22,390 nucleotides of DNA from Collinsella sp. (GCA_014871665.1 WGSL01000028.1:1-22390); one strand, 5' to 3'. Positions 1-8,090 are shown, counted from the first letter of the stretch. Numbers and translations: made by a program. Notes: generated by a model not told the origin, from the sequence alone.

Positions 1-54
1 GATGCAGGCAGCGCGCCTTTTGCGTTGAGCTTCGTTGAGGTTTGAAGTAGTGGA

Positions 55-1398
55 CTAGTTGGCCATAACGCCTTCGGTCCAGGCCTCGACATCTTCGATG
101 CGCAGGACGTTGGCGACCTCGGCCACGCAGTCGACGCTGGCAAGCTCGGCGGCGGCAGCTTGGACGTCCTTCTCGAGCGCGCGGTGCGTCAGGAAGATGA
201 CCGAGCAGGCATCGCTGACGCCCGACTTGCCGTCCTCGACCTGGTTGATGAGCGAGATCGAGATGTTGTGCTTGGCAAAGATGTCGACCGTCTCGGACAG
301 GGCGCCCACGCGGTCGGCGACCTTCAGGCGCACATAGTACTTGGTCTGGAGCTCGTCCATGGGCTTAAAGGCGAGGTTGTGGCCATAGGGCTCAATCTCG
401 GGCAGCGGAGCCACGCCGCGGCTGATCTGCTCGGAGAGCGACAGGATATCGCCCACGACGGCGCTCGCGGTGGGGAAGGAGCCTGCGCCGGCACCGTAGA
501 ACATAGTCTCGCCCACGGCGTCGCCTACCACGTAGACAGCGTTCATGGCGCCGTTGACCTTGGCAAGCATGTGGTCGGCGGGGATCAGCGTGGGATGCAC
601 GCGGACGTCGACACCGGCGTCGGTGTTGCGGGCGATACCGAGCAGCTTAATGGTGTAGCCGAGCTCGCGGGCCTGGGCGATGTCCTCGGCGCCGATGGTA
701 CGGATACCCTGCTGGTACACATCGTCGGTGGTAACGCGGGTGCCAAAGCCGATGGAGGCGAGGATGGCCGTCTTGCTGGCGGCGTCGAAGCCGTCGACGT
801 CGGCGGACGGGTCGGCCTCGGCATAGCCCTTGGCCTGCGCGTCGGCAAGCACGTCGGCGTAATCGGCGCCCTCGGCGTCCATGCGCGACAGGATATAGTT
901 GGTGGTACCGTTGAGAATGCCGGCGATGGTCAGGATCTTGTTGCCCACCAGGTCGTGCTCGAGCGTGCTCACGATGGGGATGCCGCCGCCGCAGCTGGCC
1001 TCGCACTTAATCTGCACGCCGCACGCGCGCGCCTTCTCGGCAAGCGTCTCGACGTGACGGCCCAGCAGGGCCTTGTTGGCAGAGACGACGTGCTTGCCGT
1101 GCTCAAAGGCAGTGGTGAAGATCTCGGTTGCGGGATGCTCGCCACCGATCAGCTCGACGACGATGTCGACGGCGGGGTCGGTGACGACATCGTGCCAGTC
1201 GCTCGTAAAGGCCTCGCGCTCAATGCCTGCCGCCTCGGCCTGCTCCCAGGCAAGCGCGCAGGCGCGGGTCAGCTTAAGGTCGATGCCGTAGGCGGCCAGG
1301 TACTCATCGTGGTGGCTCTTGATCAGACGGGCCACGCCGCCGCCGACGGTTCCCAGACCGATCAGACCGACGTTCACGGTGCGCAGGGGTTCGCTCAT
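55..1398 (-). CDS. hom: Homoserine dehydrogenase
   Basis: NAD(P)-dependent homoserine dehydrogenase (447 aa) reduces aspartate semialdehyde to homoserine, the branch point to threonine, methionine and isoleucine, in the cytoplasm. The N-terminus has a Rossmann nucleotide-binding motif (GLIGLGTVGGGVARL, about residues 12-26). The central catalytic region includes NGTTNYILSRM and the Lys/Asp-rich KGYAEADPSADVDG segment typical of the family. The C-terminal 90 residues form an ACT domain (YYVRLKVADRVGALSETV), the usual allosteric site for threonine feedback. Length fits the long ACT-containing class. The ATG has a strong SD (AAGGAG on the minus strand, 6 nt upstream). The gene is divergent from the liv transporter. 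Whether thrB or another threonine gene follows on the minus strand lies beyond the window edge. Confidence 0.96.
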   Translation of the reverse strand: MSEPLRTVNVGLIGLGTVGGGVARLIKSHHDEYLAAYGIDLKLTRACALAWEQAEAAGIEREAFTSDWHDVVTDPAVDIVVELIGGEHPATEIFTTAFEHGKHVVSANKALLGRHVETLAEKARACGVQIKCEASCGGGIPIVSTLEHDLVGNKILTIAGILNGTTNYILSRMDAEGADYADVLADAQAKGYAEADPSADVDGFDAASKTAILASIGFGTRVTTDDVYQQGIRTIGAEDIAQARELGYTIKLLGIARNTDAGVDVRVHPTLIPADHMLAKVNGAMNAVYVVGDAVGETMFYGAGAGSFPTASAVVGDILSLSEQISRGVAPLPEIEPYGHNLAFKPMDELQTKYYVRLKVADRVGALSETVDIFAKHNISISLINQVEDGKSGVSDACSVIFLTHRALEKDVQAAAAELASVDCVAEVANVLRIEDVEAWTEGVMAN

Positions 1399-1452
1399 AA
1401 ATAGCTCCTTCGTGCATCTTATGGATGGATTAACCGCTTAAAGGTTGAGTGC

Positions 1453-1458
1453 ATTCTA
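1453..1458 (-). promoter_or_regulatory. Candidate -10 box for hom
   Basis: On the minus strand this reads TAGAAT, about 55 nt upstream of the hom ATG. No convincing -35 hexamer lies 16-18 nt further upstream, so this is a weak call based on the -10 match and the divergent gene arrangement. Confidence 0.3.
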
Positions 1459-1564
1459 GCGTGAACCGAGGGCGTGTGCTCGCCAGGCAACAGGAGTCGC
1501 ACAAAACGGCACCCCCGAAACGCTGCGGAAATATTGGAAACATGCTCGCTACAAACGAACTTCC

Positions 1565-1580
1565 GTAACAAACTGTCAAC
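1565..1580 (+). promoter_or_regulatory. GTAAC-n6-TCAAC motif, possible regulator site
   Basis: GTAAC, six bases, then TCAAC, with an 11-bp period. The same motif occurs upstream of the second binding-protein gene (2867-2882). Aligned as 17-mers starting one base earlier, 13 of 17 positions match. GAAAC-n6-GCTAC (1537-1552) and GAAAC-n6-GAAAT (1517-1532) lie just upstream with the same spacing. This resembles the actinobacterial GlnR box (GTnAC-n6-GAAAC). Assignment to GlnR is inference. Confidence 0.3.
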
Positions 1581-1648
1581 GTTTGCGCCATAAGGTTTGC
1601 CCCGTACCGCAAGACGGCCGCACCACGGCCAGCGAAAAGGGGGACACC

Positions 1649-2815
1649 ATGTTTAGCATCAACAACGTACTTAACCGCAGGAGTTTCTTGGCTGGCGCTG
1701 CGGCGCTCGGTAGCACCGCAGCACTCGCTGGTTGCTCGTCGGGTGGCTCGGACGGCGGCTCCGCCGATGACGGCAAGACCTTCAAGATCGGTGTCATCGG
1801 CCCTTTGACCGGCGCCGCGGCAACCTATGGTGTCTCGGCCGAGAAGGGTGCCAAGCTCGCCGCCAAGGATTTCTCGACCAAGGACCTCAAGCTCTCGCTT
1901 AAGTCCGAGGATGACGTCGCTGACGGCGAGAAGGCCATCAACGCCTTCAATACCCTGTGCGATTGGGGCATGCAGGCTCTCGTCGGCCCCGTCACGACTG
2001 GTGCTGCCGTCGCCGTCTCGGGCGAGATTGCCGACGACATGCTTATGGTCACGCCTTCGGCCTCGTCGCTCGACGTCACCAAGGACAAGACCACGGTTTT
2101 CCAGGTTTGCTTCACCGATCCCACCATGGGCGCCAGCGCCGCGAAGTTCTTGGCCGAGAAGTACGCGGATGCCAAGATCGCCCTGTTCTACAACTCCGGC
2201 GATACGTATAGCTCGGGCGTTGCCGACGCTTTTGCCGAGCAGGCCAAGGCGTCCAAGCTCGACATCGTCGATACCGAGACCTTTAAGGACGACTCTTCCA
2301 CGAGCTTTACCAACCAGCTCACCAAGGCCAAGGAGTCCGGCGCTACGCTCATCTTTGCGCCGATCTACTACACGCCGGCGTCCGTCCTGCTCAAGAACGC
2401 CAAGGACATGGGCTACGACATGACCCTCATGGGTACCGACGGCATGGACGGCCTGCTCTCTGTGGAAGGCTTCGATACCTCTCTTGCCGAGGGCGTACTG
2501 CTCGTGACCCCGTTCTCTGCCGACGATGAGAAGAACGCTGACTTTGTCAAGGCATATAAGGACGCCTACGACGAGACGCCCAACCAGTTTGCCGCCGACG
2601 CCTACGATTGCGTCCACGCCATCGCCGAGGCCATCGACAAAGCGGGCATCGACATTACGGCCGACGGCGCCGACATTGCCGGCGACCTTGCCAAGGCCAT
2701 GCGCAAGATCAAGATCGAGGGCCTGACGGGCGAGCTGACGTGGAATGACAAGGGCCAGGTCGAAAAGCCCGCTACGGCCTATGTGATCCAGGACGGCAAG
2801 TACATCGCCGCCTAA
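1649..2815 (+). CDS. livJ: Branched-chain amino acid ABC transporter, substrate-binding lipoprotein (first paralogue)
   Basis: Periplasmic-binding-protein-like type I lipoprotein (388 aa) of the LivJ family, which captures Leu/Ile/Val or related amino acids outside the membrane and delivers them to LivHM. The N-terminus has a twin-arginine-like motif (NRRSFL, residues 9-14), a hydrophobic stretch and a lipobox ending in Cys29 (ALAGC), followed by a Ser/Gly/Asp-rich linker. The mature part begins KIGVIGPLTGAAATYG, the standard family signature. The start at 1649 is chosen because GGGGG precedes it at good distance and it gives a normal signal peptide; an upstream in-frame GTG/ATG extension would put 22 odd residues before the signal. 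A near-copy follows at 3086. Substrate specificity cannot be read from sequence. Confidence 0.93.
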   Translation: MFSINNVLNRRSFLAGAAALGSTAALAGCSSGGSDGGSADDGKTFKIGVIGPLTGAAATYGVSAEKGAKLAAKDFSTKDLKLSLKSEDDVADGEKAINAFNTLCDWGMQALVGPVTTGAAVAVSGEIADDMLMVTPSASSLDVTKDKTTVFQVCFTDPTMGASAAKFLAEKYADAKIALFYNSGDTYSSGVADAFAEQAKASKLDIVDTETFKDDSSTSFTNQLTKAKESGATLIFAPIYYTPASVLLKNAKDMGYDMTLMGTDGMDGLLSVEGFDTSLAEGVLLVTPFSADDEKNADFVKAYKDAYDETPNQFAADAYDCVHAIAEAIDKAGIDITADGADIAGDLAKAMRKIKIEGLTGELTWNDKGQVEKPATAYVIQDGKYIAA

Positions 2816-2866
2816 GTGCATATACATCGAGACCGGCGGGCCGTTTTATTCAGGGCAAGGACGCCT

Positions 2867-2882
2867 GTAACAGAACGGAAAC
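2867..2882 (+). promoter_or_regulatory. GTAAC-n6-GAAAC motif, GlnR-box-like
   Basis: A perfect GTAAC-n6-GAAAC, followed after six more bases by TTCAC, lies in the AT-rich gap before the second binding-protein gene. It exactly matches the published core of the actinobacterial GlnR box as remembered, and aligns with the motif at 1565 upstream of the first paralogue. Regulator identity is inferred. Confidence 0.35.
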
Positions 2883-3018
2883 ATTACTTTCACACAATAA
2901 AGTGGCTAAATTGCATAAACCGACAGGAATACGCAGAATTATGGATAAATGGGCAAAACAAAAGAAAAGTTGAAATAATCGCCACTTTTCTCAACTAAAG
3001 CGTCTACTATTTTGCGAA

Positions 3019-3064
3019 CGCCGAACACGGCGAAGGATGGCCTGTCGGGTAACCGAAACCCGAC
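3019..3064 (+). promoter_or_regulatory. Two tandem small hairpins in the leader of the second binding-protein gene
   Basis: CGCCG/CGGCG (3019-3023 with 3028-3032, loop AACA) is followed by GTCGGGT/ACCCGAC (3044-3050 with 3058-3064, 7-nt loop). The second ends just before the SD. There is no U-tract, so these are not terminators. They may affect mRNA stability or translation, which is inference. Confidence 0.4.
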
Positions 3065-3085
3065 GAGATTTGAGAGGAGAGCCGC

Positions 3086-4273
3086 ATGTCGAGCCTCACC
3101 GGTAAGTCATTGAACCCTGTTATGAATCGCAGGAGCGTTATCGCGAGCGCAGCAGGTCTGGGGGCGATGTCCATTCTAGCTGGCTGCTCCTCCAACGGCG
3201 GCGACAGCGGTTCCGCGTCGGGCGACGCTTCGTTTAAGATCGGCACCATCGGCCCGCTGACCGGCGCCAACGCGTCCTACGGCAAGTCCGTTACACAGGC
3301 TGTCGAGCTTGGCTGCAAGGATTTCTCGACTAAGGAGCTGCCGCTTGTCAGCAAGGCCGAGGACGACCAGGCCGATGGCGAGAAGGCCGTCAACGCCTTC
3401 AACACCCTGCTCGACTGGGGCATGCAGGCCCTCGTCGGTCCGACCACCACGGGTGCGTCGGTTGCCGTTGCCGCAGAGTGTGGTAACGACCCCGAGACGT
3501 TCATGATCACCCCGTCCGCGTCTTCCGAGGACGTTACCAAGGGCAAGGATTGCGTCTTCCAGGTTTGCTTTACCGACCCCAACCAGGGTGTCAACGCTGC
3601 CAAGTTCCTGGCGCAGAAGTATGCGGACGAGAAGTTCGTGCTGTTCTATAACTCCGGCGACGCCTATTCTTCGGGCATCGCAGATTCCTTTAAGGCCCAG
3701 GCCGCTAAGTCCAAGCTCGAGATTGTCGACGAGGAGACCTTTAAGGACGACTCCGCCACGAGCTTTACCAACCAGCTGACCAAGGCCAAGCAGGCAGGCG
3801 CCACCATGATCTTTGCGCCGATCTACTACACGCCGGCGTCCGTCCTGCTCAAGAACGCCAAGGACATGGGCTACGACGTCAAGATGATGGGCTGCGACGG
3901 CATGGACGGCATCCTGGGCGTTGAGGGCTTCGACACCTCTCTTGCCGAGGGTCTGCTGCTCATGACCCCGTTCTCCGCCGACGACGAGAAGAACGCCGAC
4001 TTCGTCAACGCTTACAAAGATAAGTACGGCGATACCCCCGACCAGTTTGCCGCCGACGCCTACGACGGCGTGCATGCGGTGGTCGAGGCCCTCAAGGAGG
4101 CCGGCCTGGGTGTCGACGCCGACCCCACCGAGGTTGCCGAGAAGCTTCCCGAGGCTATGCGCAACATTACTGTTGACGGTCTGACTGGCAAGCTCTCCTG
4201 GAACGACAAGGGCCAGGTCCAGAAGGACCCGACGGCGTACGTCATTACCGACGGCAAGTACGTACAGGCCTAA
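3086..4273 (+). CDS. livJ: Branched-chain amino acid ABC transporter, substrate-binding lipoprotein (second paralogue)
   Basis: Second LivJ-family lipoprotein (395 aa), clearly a tandem duplicate of the preceding gene; the two proteins align along their whole length. The signal region has NRRSVI (residues 14-19), a hydrophobic core and lipobox Cys34 (ILAGC). The mature protein starts KIGTIGPLTGANASYG. The start at 3086 has the SD GAGAGGAG six bases upstream; a downstream ATG at 3122 has no SD. A 69-nt stretch (3809-3877) is identical to 2351-2419 in the first paralogue. The gene has its own AT-rich leader of 270 bp with a GlnR-like motif and two hairpins, so it may have its own promoter. It probably shares the LivHMGF translocator with the first paralogue, possibly with a different ligand preference. 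Confidence 0.93.
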   Translation: MSSLTGKSLNPVMNRRSVIASAAGLGAMSILAGCSSNGGDSGSASGDASFKIGTIGPLTGANASYGKSVTQAVELGCKDFSTKELPLVSKAEDDQADGEKAVNAFNTLLDWGMQALVGPTTTGASVAVAAECGNDPETFMITPSASSEDVTKGKDCVFQVCFTDPNQGVNAAKFLAQKYADEKFVLFYNSGDAYSSGIADSFKAQAAKSKLEIVDEETFKDDSATSFTNQLTKAKQAGATMIFAPIYYTPASVLLKNAKDMGYDVKMMGCDGMDGILGVEGFDTSLAEGLLLMTPFSADDEKNADFVNAYKDKYGDTPDQFAADAYDGVHAVVEALKEAGLGVDADPTEVAEKLPEAMRNITVDGLTGKLSWNDKGQVQKDPTAYVITDGKYVQA

Positions 4274-4304
4274 TAGGCCGCCTTACATAGAGCGGTTTTG
4301 ATTC

Positions 4305-4366
4305 CAAGCAGGGGAGGTTTTGGCCTTCCCTGCTTGCTTGGTATCTAGGGACGATGTAACGTCCCT
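4305..4366 (+). promoter_or_regulatory. Two strong intercistronic hairpins between binding protein and permease genes
   Basis: The first stem has 13 pairs (4305-4317 with 4324-4336, one G-U pair, loop TTTTGG). The second has 7 perfect pairs (AGGGACG 4347-4353 with CGTCCCT 4360-4366, loop ATGTAA), followed only by GTTTC. With no long U-tract, the likely role is partial termination or 3'-end protection, letting the binding protein be made in excess over the membrane components. Confidence 0.55.
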
Positions 4367-4412
4367 GTTTCATACATCAACTGGAAACCTATTCGAAAGG
4401 GGGATGTGGAAC

Positions 4413-5294
4413 ATGACGGTCTTTATCCAATACCTGGTCAACGGCCTGTCCATGGGCAGCGTCTACGCCATCATCGCGTTGGGCTACACCATGGTCTACG
4501 GTATCGCCAAGATGCTCAACTTCGCTCACGGCGACGTCATCATGGTCGGTGCCTATGTCTCGTTCTGTGCCACGTCGTATCTCGGCCTCCCGGGCTGGGC
4601 ATCTGTAGTTCTCTCTTGTGTGGTCTGCACGGTTCTCGGTGTTCTCATCGAGGGTCTGGCCTATAAGCCGCTGCGCCAAGCAGGCCCTCTGGCCGTTCTG
4701 ATCACGGCCATCGGCGTGTCTTACTTCCTGCAGAACGCCGCGCAGCTTCTGTGGGGCGCCACGCCCAAGAACTTCACTTCGCTCGTCACCTTCCAGGTAC
4801 CGGAGTTCTTGGCCAAGTTCAACGTAAGCGCCGTCTCGCTCGTCACCATCGTCGCCTGCCTGGTTATCATGGCCGGCCTGATGTTCTTTACAGGTAAGAC
4901 CAAGATGGGCAAAGCCATGCGCGCCGTGTCCGAGGACAAAGCCGCCGCTCAGCTCATGGGCATCAACGTCAACCGCACCATCTCGATGACGTTTGCCATC
5001 GGCTCCGCCCTTGCCGCCATCGCCGGCGTGCTGCTGTGCTCCTACTCGCCGGTCCTGCAGCCCACCACGGGCGCCATGCCTGGCATCAAGGCCTTCGACG
5101 CTGCCGTTTTCGGCGGCATCGGCTCCATCCCCGGTGCCTTTGTCGGTGGCATTCTCATCGGCATCATCGAGGCGATGGCGCAGGCTTACATTTCCACGAG
5201 CCTTGCCAACTCCATCGTCTTTGGTGTTTTGATCATCGTCCTGCTCGTCAAGCCTGCCGGCCTCTTGGGCAAGTACGTCCCCGAGAAGGTGTAG
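4413..5294 (+). CDS. livH: Branched-chain amino acid ABC transporter permease LivH
   Basis: Inner-membrane permease (293 aa) forming the translocation channel with LivM. It opens with the family hallmark FIQYLVNGLSMGSVYAII and has about eight hydrophobic segments. The cytoplasmic coupling region (GKAMRAVSEDKAAAQLMGIN) contacts the ATPases, and a C-terminal GGIGSIPGAFVGG segment is typical of LivH. The ATG at 4413 (MTVFIQ) is preferred because the SD AAAGGGGG lies 9 nt upstream; the ATG at 4404 abuts the SD, and an extension to 4320 would run through the hairpin region. The stop is directly followed by the livM start. Confidence 0.93.
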   Translation: MTVFIQYLVNGLSMGSVYAIIALGYTMVYGIAKMLNFAHGDVIMVGAYVSFCATSYLGLPGWASVVLSCVVCTVLGVLIEGLAYKPLRQAGPLAVLITAIGVSYFLQNAAQLLWGATPKNFTSLVTFQVPEFLAKFNVSAVSLVTIVACLVIMAGLMFFTGKTKMGKAMRAVSEDKAAAQLMGINVNRTISMTFAIGSALAAIAGVLLCSYSPVLQPTTGAMPGIKAFDAAVFGGIGSIPGAFVGGILIGIIEAMAQAYISTSLANSIVFGVLIIVLLVKPAGLLGKYVPEKV

Positions 5295-6383
5295 GTGAGC
5301 GTTATGAAGTTTCTTAAAGACAAGCAGACGCGTCACGACTTTGTCACGTACGCCATGTGCATCGTGGCCTTCGCCATCGTGTTCTTTATGCAGTCCAACC
5401 ACATGATTCCGCGCATGATCGCCGGTCAGCTGGTTCCCATCACGGCCTATATCGTCATGGCCATTTCCCTCAACCTCGTCGTCGGCATCGCGGGCGACCT
5501 GTCGCTGGGCCACGCAGGCTTTATGAGTGTCGGCGCCTATACGGGAATCGTCACCGCCGTCGCGCTGGAGAGCGCCGTTCCCTCCGATCCGGTGCGCCTT
5601 ATCATCAGTATCGTGGTCGGCGCCATCGCTGCCGCCATCCTGGGCTTCTTGATTGGCATCCCGGTCCTGCGCCTGAGCGGCGACTATCTGGCTATCGTGA
5701 CCCTGGCTTTTGGCGAGATCATCAAAGAGATCGTCACCTGCCTCATTGTGGGCGTCGACTCCCGCGGCCTGCACGTGATCTTTAACATCACGGGCAACTC
5801 TACGATCGACGACCTGCACCTGCTCGAGGACGGCACCGCCATCATCAAGGGCGCCCAGGGCGCCTCGGGCGTGTCGACGTACTCGACCTTCCTCGCCGGT
5901 GCCATCCTGGTCATGGTCGCACTCGTGATCGTGCTCAACCTGGTTCGCAGCCGTACCGGCCGTGCCATTATGGCCGTGCGCGATAACAAGATTGCAGCCG
6001 AGTCCGTAGGCATCTCCGTCACCGAGTACCGCATGATCGCCTTCGTGGTTTCCGCTGCCCTCGCCGGTGCTGCCGGAGCCCTCTTCGGCGGTAACTTCTC
6101 GCAGCTCTCCGCCACCAAGTTCGACTTCAACACGTCCATTCTCATCCTGGTGTTCGTGGTCCTGGGCGGTCTGGGCAATATGCGCGGCTCCGTCATCGCG
6201 GCGGCGCTGCTCACGGTGCTTCCCGAGCTGCTTCGTCAGTTCTCGGACTACCGCATGCTCATCTATGCCATCGTGCTGATCCTGGTCATGATTTTTACCA
6301 ACAACCCGCAGCTCAAGGCGTTCTTCGGTCGCGTCAAGGACCGCTTTGCTTCCAAGAAGGAGGTGGCAGCCGATGCCCAGTAA
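5295..6383 (+). CDS. livM: Branched-chain amino acid ABC transporter permease LivM
   Basis: Second channel subunit (362 aa from GTG 5295; 359 aa if the ATG at 5304 is used). Both starts have an SD-like sequence 5 nt upstream (AGAAGG and AGGTGA), so the choice is open. Multiple hydrophobic helices are present. The family motifs NLVVGIAGDLSLGHAGFM and GDYLAIVTLAFGEI lie in the N-terminal half. The conserved coupling segment GRAIMAVRDNKIAAESVGI lies near residue 235. The hydrophilic tail is Lys-rich. The end overlaps the livG start by 11 bases, indicating translational coupling within the liv operon. Confidence 0.93.
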   Translation: MSVMKFLKDKQTRHDFVTYAMCIVAFAIVFFMQSNHMIPRMIAGQLVPITAYIVMAISLNLVVGIAGDLSLGHAGFMSVGAYTGIVTAVALESAVPSDPVRLIISIVVGAIAAAILGFLIGIPVLRLSGDYLAIVTLAFGEIIKEIVTCLIVGVDSRGLHVIFNITGNSTIDDLHLLEDGTAIIKGAQGASGVSTYSTFLAGAILVMVALVIVLNLVRSRTGRAIMAVRDNKIAAESVGISVTEYRMIAFVVSAALAGAAGALFGGNFSQLSATKFDFNTSILILVFVVLGGLGNMRGSVIAAALLTVLPELLRQFSDYRMLIYAIVLILVMIFTNNPQLKAFFGRVKDRFASKKEVAADAQ

Positions 6384-7233
6384 ATTTGAGTTCAAGAAGG
6401 GCAAGATGGTCCCGTATCCTTCTGGCGCCATCGTTCCCGATCGTGACCTGAGCGAGCGCCCTGCACTCGAGTGCATCCACCTGGGCATTGAGTTCGGTGG
6501 CCTTAAGGCAGTCGACGACTTTAGCCTGACTATCGGCAAGACCGAGATCGCCGGTCTGATCGGTCCCAACGGCGCCGGCAAGACCACGGTCTTCAACCTG
6601 CTCACCAAGGTGTACCAGCCCACGCATGGCACCATCCTGCTCGACGGCGAGGACACCTCGGGCAAGTCGGTCTACCAGGTCAACCGCATGGGTATTGCCC
6701 GTACCTTCCAGAACATTCGCCTATTCAACACCATGACGGTGGAGGATAACGTCAAGGTCGGCCTGCATAACCAGGAGCGTTACTCCGGCTTTGAGGGCGT
6801 GCTGCGCCTGCCGACGTATTGGAAGCACGAGAAGGCTGCTCACGAGCGCGCCATGGAGCTGCTGTCCATCTTTGATATGGAGCATCTGGCAAACGAGCAG
6901 GCCGGATCGCTGCCTTACGGCGCTCAGCGTCGTCTGGAGATCGTCCGCGCGCTTGCCACCAACCCCAAGCTACTGCTGCTCGACGAGCCTGCTGCCGGCA
7001 TGAACCCGTCCGAGACCGCGGAGCTCATGGAGAACATCGTCAAGATTCGCGACACCTTTGGCATTGCCATCATGCTTATCGAGCATGATATGTCGCTCGT
7101 TATGAACATCTGCGAGGGCATCTGCGTGCTCAACTTTGGTAAGGTCATCGCCAAGGGCACGGCAGAGGAAATCCAGAACAACGACGCTGTTATTGAGGCA
7201 TATCTGGGCAAGCAGGATAAGGGGGAGAACTAA
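6373..7233 (+). CDS. livG: Branched-chain amino acid ABC transporter ATP-binding protein LivG
   Basis: ABC ATPase (286 aa) powering the LivHM channel from the cytoplasmic face. Walker A is GPNGAGKT (residues 64-71), the signature region LPYGAQRRLEI (180-190), Walker B LLLLDEP (200-206), and a switch His lies in IEHDMSLV. The AAGMNPSE and LNFGKVIAKGT segments are LivG-like. About 30 residues precede the usual LivG start and contain no recognisable domain; the ATG at 6373 is still favoured because AAGGAGGTGG lies 7 nt upstream. It overlaps livM and is followed immediately by livF. Confidence 0.94.
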   Translation: MPSKFEFKKGKMVPYPSGAIVPDRDLSERPALECIHLGIEFGGLKAVDDFSLTIGKTEIAGLIGPNGAGKTTVFNLLTKVYQPTHGTILLDGEDTSGKSVYQVNRMGIARTFQNIRLFNTMTVEDNVKVGLHNQERYSGFEGVLRLPTYWKHEKAAHERAMELLSIFDMEHLANEQAGSLPYGAQRRLEIVRALATNPKLLLLDEPAAGMNPSETAELMENIVKIRDTFGIAIMLIEHDMSLVMNICEGICVLNFGKVIAKGTAEEIQNNDAVIEAYLGKQDKGEN

Positions 7234-7947
7234 ATGGCAGAGCCGATGCTTTCCGTCTACAACATCAACGTCTGGTACGGCGCCATCCACGCCATTAAGG
7301 ACATCTCCTTTAACGTTAACGAGGGCGAGATCGTGGCCTTGATTGGTGCCAACGGTGCCGGCAAGTCCACAACGCTCAAGACCGTCTCGGGCCTGCTGCG
7401 TTCCAAGACCGGTTCCATCAAGTTTATGGGCGAGGACATTACCCATACGCCCGCCGACAAGCTGGTTGGTAAGGGCCTGGCTCAGGTCCCCGAGGGTCGT
7501 CGCGCCTTTTTGCAGATGACGGTCGAGGAGAACCTGGAGATGGGTGCCTATACGCAGCCCAAGTCCACGGTGGCTCCGGGCCTGGAGCGCGTCTACGAGC
7601 AGTTCCCGCGCCTGAAGGAACGTCGTCGCCAGGTCGCCGGCACCCTTTCGGGCGGCGAGCAGCAGATGCTCGTTATGGGGCGCGCCCTTATGAGTAACCC
7701 CAAACTGCTTATGCTCGACGAACCTTCCATGGGTCTGGCACCGATTCTGATCGAACAGATCTTCCAGATTGTCGAGGACCTGCACAAGGCCGGTACCACG
7801 GTACTTCTGGTCGAGCAAAACGCGCAGATGGCGCTTTCCATCGCCACGCGCGGTTACGTGCTCGAGACCGGCAAAATCACCATGACCGGCACCGGTCAAG
7901 AGCTGCTGCACGACGATAACGTCCGCAAGGCCTATCTGGGTGGCTAG
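7234..7947 (+). CDS. livF: Branched-chain amino acid ABC transporter ATP-binding protein LivF
   Basis: Second ATPase of the transporter (237 aa, normal LivF length). Walker A is GANGAGKS (residues 38-45), the family motif QVPEGRRAF follows the Q-loop region, the signature is LSGGEQQML, Walker B is LLMLDEPS and the H-loop equivalent lies in LLVEQNA. The ATG follows the livG stop with no gap, and the SD AAGGGGGAG lies inside the livG end. This is the last gene of the liv operon; terminator-like hairpins follow. Confidence 0.95.
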   Translation: MAEPMLSVYNINVWYGAIHAIKDISFNVNEGEIVALIGANGAGKSTTLKTVSGLLRSKTGSIKFMGEDITHTPADKLVGKGLAQVPEGRRAFLQMTVEENLEMGAYTQPKSTVAPGLERVYEQFPRLKERRRQVAGTLSGGEQQMLVMGRALMSNPKLLMLDEPSMGLAPILIEQIFQIVEDLHKAGTTVLLVEQNAQMALSIATRGYVLETGKITMTGTGQELLHDDNVRKAYLGG

Positions 7948-7952
7948 GAGGT

Positions 7953-7976
7953 TCCGCCGTTCTACCGAACGGCGGA
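7953..7976 (+). repeat. 10-bp perfect hairpin just after livF
   Basis: TCCGCCGTTC (7953-7962) pairs with GAACGGCGGA (7967-7976) around the loop TACC, starting 5 nt after the livF stop. No U-tract follows, so it looks more like an mRNA 3'-end stabiliser than a Rho-independent terminator. Confidence 0.55.
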
Positions 7977-7990
7977 CCAGTCGACGCTGC

Positions 7991-8090
7991 GCGGGCACCA
8001 GAGCGACAACTTGTCATTCAAAGAGGGCGGCATGACCAGAAGGTCTATGCCGTCCTCTTTTCATGCCAATTTGTTCGCTCTGGTGCCCGC
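7991..8090. repeat. Nested inverted repeat, 16-bp perfect outer arms
   Basis: GCGGGCACCAGAGCGA (7991-8006) is the exact reverse complement of 8075-8090. The 68 nt between them hold a second, 18-pair hairpin (8020-8060). The gap from livF to cutC is 318 bp and carries no convincing gene, only this element, the 7953 hairpin and the 8142 inverted repeat. Confidence 0.6.
8020..8061 (+). terminator. Intrinsic terminator of the liv operon
   Basis: An 18-pair stem (8020-8037 with 8042-8060, one bulged T and one G-U pair) has the loop AGAA and ends in TTTT. The A-run on the 5' side could let it act in the other orientation too. It sits inside the larger inverted repeat 7991-8090. Confidence 0.6.

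Noticed and set aside
160..1404. Long plus-strand ORF opposite hom
   Set aside because: Mirror frame of a high-GC gene; the His/Gly/Asp/Val-rich, low-complexity translation has no SD or domain. The same applies to the large minus-strand frames opposite livH/livM and livF.
2816..2998. 60-codon ORF downstream of the first livJ
   Set aside because: GTG start immediately after the stop with no SD, AT-rich sequence, no recognisable motif; it overlaps the GlnR-like site and leader.
4389..6665. 758-aa minus-strand ORF
   Set aside because: Shadow of livH-livM-livG in the antisense frame. The composition is Asp/His/Gly/Glu-rich, as expected from reverse reading of GC-biased codons.
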